Shown here piece by piece: positions 57,653 to 64,000 of a stretch of 64,000 bases of DNA; within the stretch, counting starts at the first letter, position 1; each line of letters starts with the position of its first letter. A program made the translations under genes and the position numbers. The stretch is from Montifringilla adamsi (Eukaryota; Chordata; Aves; Passeriformes; Passeridae). The stretch spans positions 992,001 to 1,056,000 of the forward strand of contig JAGGNK010008670.1 of the NCBI GenBank assembly GCA_017590115.1, given 5' to 3'. Below the pieces are notes generated by a model, which was not told the origin of the DNA, did no database searches, and worked only from the letters and a program-made list of their open reading frames with translations.

Positions 57653-59400
57653 CCATGGTGTCCATGGAGAGGGTGGATCTGCTCCCAGCCCATGGCCCAG
57701 CCTGGAGCCTGAGCCTCTCTGTTAGTCCATCCCCAATGATGGGGCAGTTCCTGGCCGTTCCCACCTCAGCTCTCCAGCAGAGCAGGTTGCTCCGAGGCCT
57801 GTCCAGCCTGTCCTGGTCGTGCTGCTGCCCCCAGGCCGGGTGTTCATTGAGAGCCATCCCAAACCCCCTCAGCTGGGTCACAGGAAGGGCAGGACAGGGA
57901 AGTGCTGCAGTAAATACCACTATGGAGTCAAATTGCTGTTTGTTTCCCATGAACTCGGTGTTTGCACAGTCAGAGCAAAGGGCTCTGCCTTTCACTCGGA
58001 TGCAGCACGAGGCCAAGGCACCAAGTGATGCCTCTTCCAGATAATCTCAGCTGGGATCTGCTGAGCTCAGAAGTCTCCTGCTGACTGAGATGATCCAGGT
58101 GCTTTCAGTCTCATTCCTGCCTGTATCCAGAGCATTAGGCATGAGAAGCACATTTCAGAACTAACGCCGCCAAGAGCAGCCCTGGATGTACAAACGCTGC
58201 GAGGGTTTGTTCTCTCCCGACCTCTGCATGGCTCTGGCTGGCCCAAACCTCGGCACAGGCGGTCACTGCACAGCCCCAGGGAACAAAGCTCAGCCTGAGC
58301 CCCTCCGAGTGTCCCAGGCAGGGGCAGGGAATGTGGTGCAGCACCGAGGAGATGCGGTGCCTCCTAAATCTTCATCATCTCCCACGCCAGGATGCAAGCA
58401 GGGAAAAGGCAGGGTTGTTCTCCCTGACTCCCAGGGATGCAGCACTAAACACCCCACTCCTGCCTGGAGCATCCACCGTCCCTGGAAGGGGTCGAGATGT
58501 GGCTTATGGAAATGGGGGTACTCAGTGGAAAGTTGGACTTGGCAGCTTCTCCAAGCCTGGCTTGGAAATGTAACGTGAGCATCAGCTGCTCCTGTGAGCT
58601 CTGTGCTCCTGGGTCGGTGTTGCAAACATCTGGCAGCCCGCAGTTTGTTTGTTTTTCCACCTCACACACATTTTCGTCATTTCTGCCGGGGGTGCTCCGG
58701 GGAGGCTGCAGGAAGCCAGTCTAGCCAGGGCAAATCTGGGCTTGCTTTGGGAGGAAAGTCGGGAAGAATGAATGTTTGCCCTGTGGCATCAATTTCCTGC
58801 CTAGCATTCTCCAAAAGGCAGCTGGAGAGGGTCCAGGAGCACAGATGTGTGTGTTGAGTGTGCCTGGCACCCTCCTAGCAGGGCTGGGAAGGAGCCTTCG
58901 CTCTTCCCCTCCTCTTACCAGAGCCCTTCCTCCCTCCAGAATTCCCAGAATCAGCACTTTGCTGGGGAGCTCCTCTCCTCGGGAAACACCAGTGCATTAT
59001 TGAGTTTAATGGCCCGTGTGGGAAGATGCAGCTGCTGCCTTGGGACACGGAGTGATGCAAGGGATGGGTTGGGAGGGAGGGGGAGAGAGAGGTCGGGCCA
59101 CTGCTGGTGATCCCTGAGCCCCCTGGGCTGGGCAGGCACCTCCACACTGCCTGAGCCTTAACTGACAGTGAGTTTTAATGATCTCTTTCAGGAGGCTGAG
59201 GAGTGGTAGCTCAGTGCCATGTCCACTGCTGGCATCCCAGTGGGATGGGAGGGCACAGCAATTGCTGCTGGCTGCTGTGTAGTTGCAATAATAACAAAAA
59301 CCCCCACCCTAAACCTGATTTATTTTAAATGTGCCTTGTCTATGACTGCAATTTTGTTGTGGGCTTCATGTAAAAGGCTTTTGATGCCTCAGGTTTGGCG
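57653..59400. other. Intergenic unique sequence
   Basis: No gene, repeat array or RNA gene recognised. Confidence 0.5.
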
Positions 59401-59404
59401 TGTG

Positions 59405-59512
59405 TCAGGTTTTACTGGATCACAGAACATCCTGAGTTGGAAGGGACTCACAAGGATCATCGAGTCCAACTCCTGGCCCTGCACATTATAATCCCAAGAT
59501 CCCAACATATTC
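59405..59512 (-). mobile_element. CR1 LINE 3'-end fragment (atcgagtccaact subfamily)
   Basis: ggatcacagaacatcctgag, ttggaagggactcacaagga and tcatcgagtccaactcctgg. This tail type is abundant in songbirds and many other birds. Confidence 0.85.
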
Positions 59513-60084
59513 CATCTGATCACAGCCTACGATTCCCACAAGGACAAACATCACCTAACAAAAGCTGGTTTCACGTGGCCCCAACCAAAACCTCTGATGT
59601 GCATTTTCACCTTCCTTCTCATGAAATTTATTTTGAGAAACCTTTCTTTGTCACTTCACAGCCTGCTGGCAGTTGTTGGTTGTGGTTATGGAAATGTTTC
59701 ATTTGAATAGTTATGGGAAGGAGTTTCAGCTGGGGGCTGGCTTGGCTGCAGCCCCACCCAGCAGTGCTGGAGCTGCTCGGGCAGCCCTGGGTGGATGGCA
59801 CTGGCCCCAAGAGCTCCGGGTGTGAGCGGGGCAGGGTTAGTGGGGAGCACAGCAGATTGCCCAGATTAGCCCTGCCGGGGGCACAGGCCTGGGGGGATGT
59901 GCCACATCCCTGTGGGAGCTCCCTGATGGCTCCTGCCACCGCATGCCGCCCGCGGTGGCCGGGACACCTTGGGAGCACCCGCTCCCTGCAGCCTCCTCCG
60001 GCCGCAGCCGGGATTTGTCCTGATCTCCTCATCCTTCCTTCTGATCTCCTCATCCTCGAGGGCTGAACAGAATCAGGAATCCAG

Positions 60085-60185
60085 CCTGGTTTGGGTTGGG
60101 AGGGACCTTAAAGCCCCTCCTGTTCTCCCCTGCCCTGAGCAGGGACACCTTCCCCAGACCAGGTTGTTCAGACTTGAAACCTTAC
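60085..60185 (-). mobile_element. CR1 LINE 3'-end fragment
   Basis: gtttgggttgggagggacct, taaagcccctcctgttctcc and agcagggacaccttccccag. Confidence 0.82.
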
Positions 60186-60189
60186 TTAG

Positions 60190-62090
60190 AAATCAAATAC
60201 GTGCTGAAATTCAAGTGCTCCCTTGATACCATTGTGGGTTTGGATTTTATTCTTCTTTTCCTATTAAGTCATGTGCTGTGACAGCATAAATAATGTGACT
60301 GAGTGTCTTTGGCAGTCTGGTCATCTGCAATGTGTCTCGAGGCTTTTGAGGGGGGGTAAAGCCAGAAGAGCTGTAGCTGTTGGACTGAGTGAGGCTGTGG
60401 AAAGGGGATCATTACCTGGCTGCACAAATAAGTTGATTTTTTTCTATCTTCTAGGGTCTGTTTTCCTTTTGCTGTGTCTCTTGTAAGGCCAATTAACATT
60501 AATGGGAGTTGTGGAAACAGGCCCTTACAGGAGGACCTCGTTAGCTCTGTCTTCCTGTGGTTTTCATGCTGAGTTGCTAAGTTTTATGGATTAGCAAGAA
60601 TGCTAAAAAATATGGCAAAGCAATGCTGGCTATTGCCATACTGAAGTGCTTACTGAGTGAAATTAATGAGTCAGGTTTGGGAATGGATTGGCAGGTCCAT
60701 AAGTAACCAGACCTCTGGAAAATCCATACCAAGGCAACCTGATCAGCCAGCTGTACAAATATCCCACTGACCTCTTCCTCTCAGACAGCCTAATTCCTGA
60801 GAAACTCTGTTTCCAGGGGAAAACCACGAGAAATTCCCACAAACTTTGCCTTCCCAACCTGCCAGAGAGGCGTTTGGGAGGGAGTCACACCCGGGGGAAG
60901 GCCCGGGGGATCTCCTTGGCTCAGCAGTGCTGCAAGGATTGCTGATTTCCTGGGATAACTGCGAGTCCCAGCCGTCCTGCATCCAACTGAGCTGGGATTT
61001 TTGTGGGTGTTGTGTATTTAATTCAGCTGTGAGAAACCTACAGCCCCTGACATCACTTCCCTGGCCTGGGGATGTTTGATTTTTCCCACGTTATGGTGGG
61101 ATAATGAGATGTGTTTTCCTGTGTGGTCTCCCAAGGGGCCCTCAGGCAGGAAAGATTCTTCCCTGTTTCTTCTTCTTCCCGTGAGTTTAAGGGAATGCAA
61201 CAGCACGAGGGACCTGGGTTGTATCAGAATGTGAATTTGCAGGTCAAAGAGTGAAATATCTGAATTTCAAGTCTATCCATGTGGATTAATTATGAGGATC
61301 ACGGGATAAATGAACGTGGTTGAGCAGGAATGGAGGTTGGGAAACACGGAGGTTGGGAAACACCCTCCTTTTTAGAGAGGTGAGTTTTGGAAATATTAAA
61401 TAAATGTAGGATTTAAACACAGAAATGTCCCTGTGCAGTAGCTATTTTGATATTGCCAGCTCACCCTGTTGTTTTGAAATGAACTCTCGGGGTTGAATTT
61501 AACATCCTTGCTTTCAAAAAACCAAGCACACAAAAGGACAAGGTTTCCTTTCTCGTTTTTACTGCTGTTTCCAGTCCAGCTCTGTAACGCTATTTTTAGA
61601 ACCCTGCGTTTTAATGCTGTGGCATGAACTGCTGGGATTTCCCCTGGCTGATATAAAAGAGAGGATCTGCACTTTGGTATTAGCAGTCAGCCAGGAAATC
61701 CGTGCCTGGTGCCAGAAATGGGCCTTCCTTCATAAATCTGTATTTATTTTCATTTCCTTGAGCAGCGGTGACGTGCCAGATCAGCTGTGCTGGTGTCCTG
61801 ACACATTCTGGAGTGCCATGGAACAGGGGAGGCTGGGAAGCAGAGGCAGGGTTTGCCTCTGATTCACTGGGGACACGCACAGCTGGGAAGTGCTGGCTTT
61901 CAGGGAATCGGGGATGGCACTGTGTTCTGACCCCCATAAAGAACTGGCAAAAGGCACTTCACAGGGAGCCTCACACCTTTGCAAACATAAGTGATCAGTC
62001 CTGTCTGATTGCCCTTACCACCTTGACAGAATTATCTGTTATTGATCAGAGATTTATTACAAAGCAGGAAAGCTGTGACCAAGTGGGCTG
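60190..62090. other. Intergenic unique AT-rich sequence
   Basis: No gene recognised. The longest open frames are under 110 codons and lack splice support. A small direct duplication ggaggttgggaaaca occurs twice at about 61332-61363. Confidence 0.5.
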
Positions 62091-62094
62091 AAAT

Positions 62095-62248
62095 CAATGG
62101 AACAATCCCTGGAAGTGCCCAAGGCCAGGTTGGATGGGGCTGGGAGCTCCCTGGGATAGAGGAAGGTGTCCCTGCCCACTGCAGAGTAGAATGAGATGAA
62201 CTTTAACATCTCTCCCAATCCAAACCATTCCATGATTCTATAATCCAG
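62095..62248 (+). mobile_element. CR1 LINE 3'-end fragment
   Basis: aatccctggaagtgcccaag, gccaggttggatggggctgg, ggaaggtgtccctgcccact and caaaccattccatgattcta. Confidence 0.9.
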
Positions 62249-62329
62249 AGATCTGGATGCTCTTTCAGCCTGGCCTGTCTGAGCAAACCTCTCTCTCAGT
62301 GTAAAATGAGGATTATTCTGCCAATTGAT

Positions 62330-62472
62330 CATTTCACCATCCCTGGAGGTGTCCAAGGAAGGCCTGGCATGGCACTCAGTCCTCTGGGCTGGGGACAGGA
62401 TGGGGATTGGTCACAGATTCGGTCTTGGAGGGCTATTCCAGCCTCAGTGGTTCTGTGATTCTATGATTCAAT
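62330..62472 (+). mobile_element. CR1 LINE fragment, second subfamily
   Basis: catccctggaggtgtccaag, cactcagtcctctgggctgg and ctcagtggttctgtgattct, ending in the terminal attctatgattc repeat. Confidence 0.85.
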
Positions 62473-63640
62473 CCACTTTCTGTGCAGTCTGTGAAGGAAA
62501 AAGGCTCTGTATAAATAACCTATAATTATGCTTCTTTTTGGATCCAAGTTAATTCCCAAAACTCCTGTGTCCTGTTGCTGCTCTGGCTGGTCCCTTCCCC
62601 TCCACTGGGAAGGCTTTACAAGGTAAGGGTTACGTGAAGCACTTTCTAAAGTTCTATTTTTGAGAGTTCTGAAAGGTGACACCTGTGTGGAAGTCATTGC
62701 CATCCTTAAAATAACCGGGGTGGCAGCTTCGGGCACTGTGACATTGCTGGTGAGCAGGGACACACATGGCACGGGGGGAGTGGGACTGGCTCTTATCAGG
62801 GTTTTAGAGCACCAGGTACTGTGGAGCTTAATCCTGACAGGGCCTCAAGGTGTGACAGCTCGATAAATATTGAATGTGCCCTTAATCTCGGGGCGGGGAG
62901 TGCTGTACCCCCAGCAGGAAGTGCTGATCCTCCCTTTGTGAGTGCAAGATACTACAGCGAGTATCTCCCACCCTATCGGCCCAGATATGGGAAGTGTACT
63001 CAGAGGGATATTGTGCAAAGAGCAAACAGCAGCAGGGAGAGCTTTTGTTCTGCAGGCACCGAGCCCGGGTCAGCGGGTGACACACTGCAGAGCTCCCCAA
63101 ACTGCAGGCTTGAGTCAGATCTGACTTGGTCTGGAAAGGGAGGTTCCCTCCTCAGAAAGGGGGGCTCGGTGTGCTGTCCTCCTGCAGAGGAACGGGGAGA
63201 AGGGAGAGTGCAGGGACAGTGGGACACATTGTGAGCTGATCCCAGTGCTGGGCACCCCAAATCCTGCTGGGGGACGTGGCTCTCACCCTACACACCTGGC
63301 AGAATAACCCACAGCCCTTCCTCTGAGCCCTGGAAGAAAGGCCAGCAGGTAAAGGTCAGGGAGCTTAGTGCCTGTAACTGGGTTCAGCAGGGAAGGCAGC
63401 CATGGCTCGTGAGAGGAGGCTGCAGCGTGGGGTGCCAGCTTGGTTGTGTGACTGATGCCCTGTGACAGCCCGTGTGTGGCGCCTGCTGCTCTGCTGGTGC
63501 AGCTGGGGACTCTGTCGCTTCTCACCATCACCACACGACAGCAAAACTCTTTGGGAATGAAATTTTCTGCCGGGGGCTCACGAGAGCACTCGCTGCAACC
63601 GCTGGGAATGAATTCACTTTTATTTTATCACAGTGCCATG
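62473..63640. other. Intergenic unique sequence
   Basis: No recognised gene or repeat. Confidence 0.5.
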
Positions 63641-63659
63641 AGAAAACGGTGAATTGTGT

Positions 63660-63945
63660 GAATTCCCTGGACACCTCCAGGGATGGGCACTCCAAACCTC
63701 CCTGGGCAGCCCCTGCCAAAGTTTAACCCTCTCCATGCAGAAATTCTTCCTGATGTCCACCCTGAGCCTGCCTGAGGCCATTTCCTCTCCTCCTGGGAGC
63801 ACAGCCTGACCCCACAGCTGTCCCCTCCTGTCAGGAGCTGTGCAGAGCCAGAAGGTTCCCCCTGATCCCCCTTTTCTCCAGGCTGAGCCCCTTCCCAGCT
63901 CCCTCAGCCCCCTCACAGGACAGACTGGATGCAGGTCGTTGTTGC
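63660..63945 (-). mobile_element. CR1 LINE fragment, second subfamily, longer copy
   Basis: ggacacctccagggatgggc, ctccctgggcagcccctgcc, gcagaaattcttcctgatgt and ctccaggctgagccccttcc. Reverse orientation, and it may extend to the right edge of the window. Confidence 0.9.
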
Positions 63946-64000
63946 CATTCCCTGGGGAGCAATTCCCTGTGACATATCTGGGCCACCTTTGGTGTGCCCT

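Noticed and set aside
53160..64000. LEKR1, the next gene after TIPARP in human
   Set aside because: No leucine/glutamate/lysine-rich coiled-coil exon was recognised. The gene presumably lies beyond the window.

Overview
The window is 64 kb of a bird nuclear genome. The evidence is multi-exon vertebrate genes with canonical GT-AG introns, more than thirty 3'-truncated fragments of CR1 (the main avian LINE), many GC-rich minisatellites, and short introns. A songbird-like assembly is plausible, but the species cannot be fixed from the sequence. The gene order KCNAB1 (+), SSR3 (-), TIPARP (+) is the same as on human 3q25.31. No prokaryotic, viral or CRISPR-like system is present.

1-21.2 kb: the 3' part of KCNAB1, the Kv channel beta-1 subunit, an aldo-keto-reductase-fold protein. 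Ten coding exons are resolved from 5520 to 19900, followed by a 3'UTR to about 21.2 kb. The N-terminal exons lie upstream of the window. One 44-bp exon required by the reading frame (between 9604 and 11930) was not found. The introns carry CR1 fragments and four minisatellite arrays. One array repeats the end of an exon together with its splice donor.

21.2-27.2 kb: SSR3 (TRAP-gamma), on the minus strand and convergent with KCNAB1. It is complete, with 5 coding exons and 187 aa. Its promoter is a CpG island holding a long GC-rich tandem repeat, and a second minisatellite sits in intron 1.

27.2-36 kb: the SSR3-TIPARP interval. It contains CR1 fragments, a 51-bp-unit minisatellite, and a chain of splice-flanked open segments on the plus strand that may be an undescribed transcript divergent from SSR3.

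36-53.2 kb: TIPARP (PARP7). It has a CpG-island promoter with a TATA-like box and two perfect AHR/ARNT response-element matches, a 5'UTR/first coding exon, and four further coding exons. The protein is 669 aa, with NLS, CCCH finger, WWE domain and PARP catalytic domain. The third coding intron (as numbered here, between the second and third coding exons) contains the window's only assembly gap, 48758-49498.

53.2-64 kb: no recognised gene. It holds CR1 fragments, a CpG-rich block at about 54.9-55.9 kb ending in a palindrome-bearing minisatellite, and unique AT-richer sequence.

The three genes are neighbours by ancestry, not parts of one pathway: KCNAB1 modulates voltage-gated K+ channels, SSR3 belongs to the ER translocon-associated TRAP complex, and TIPARP is the AHR-inducible mono-ADP-ribosyltransferase.
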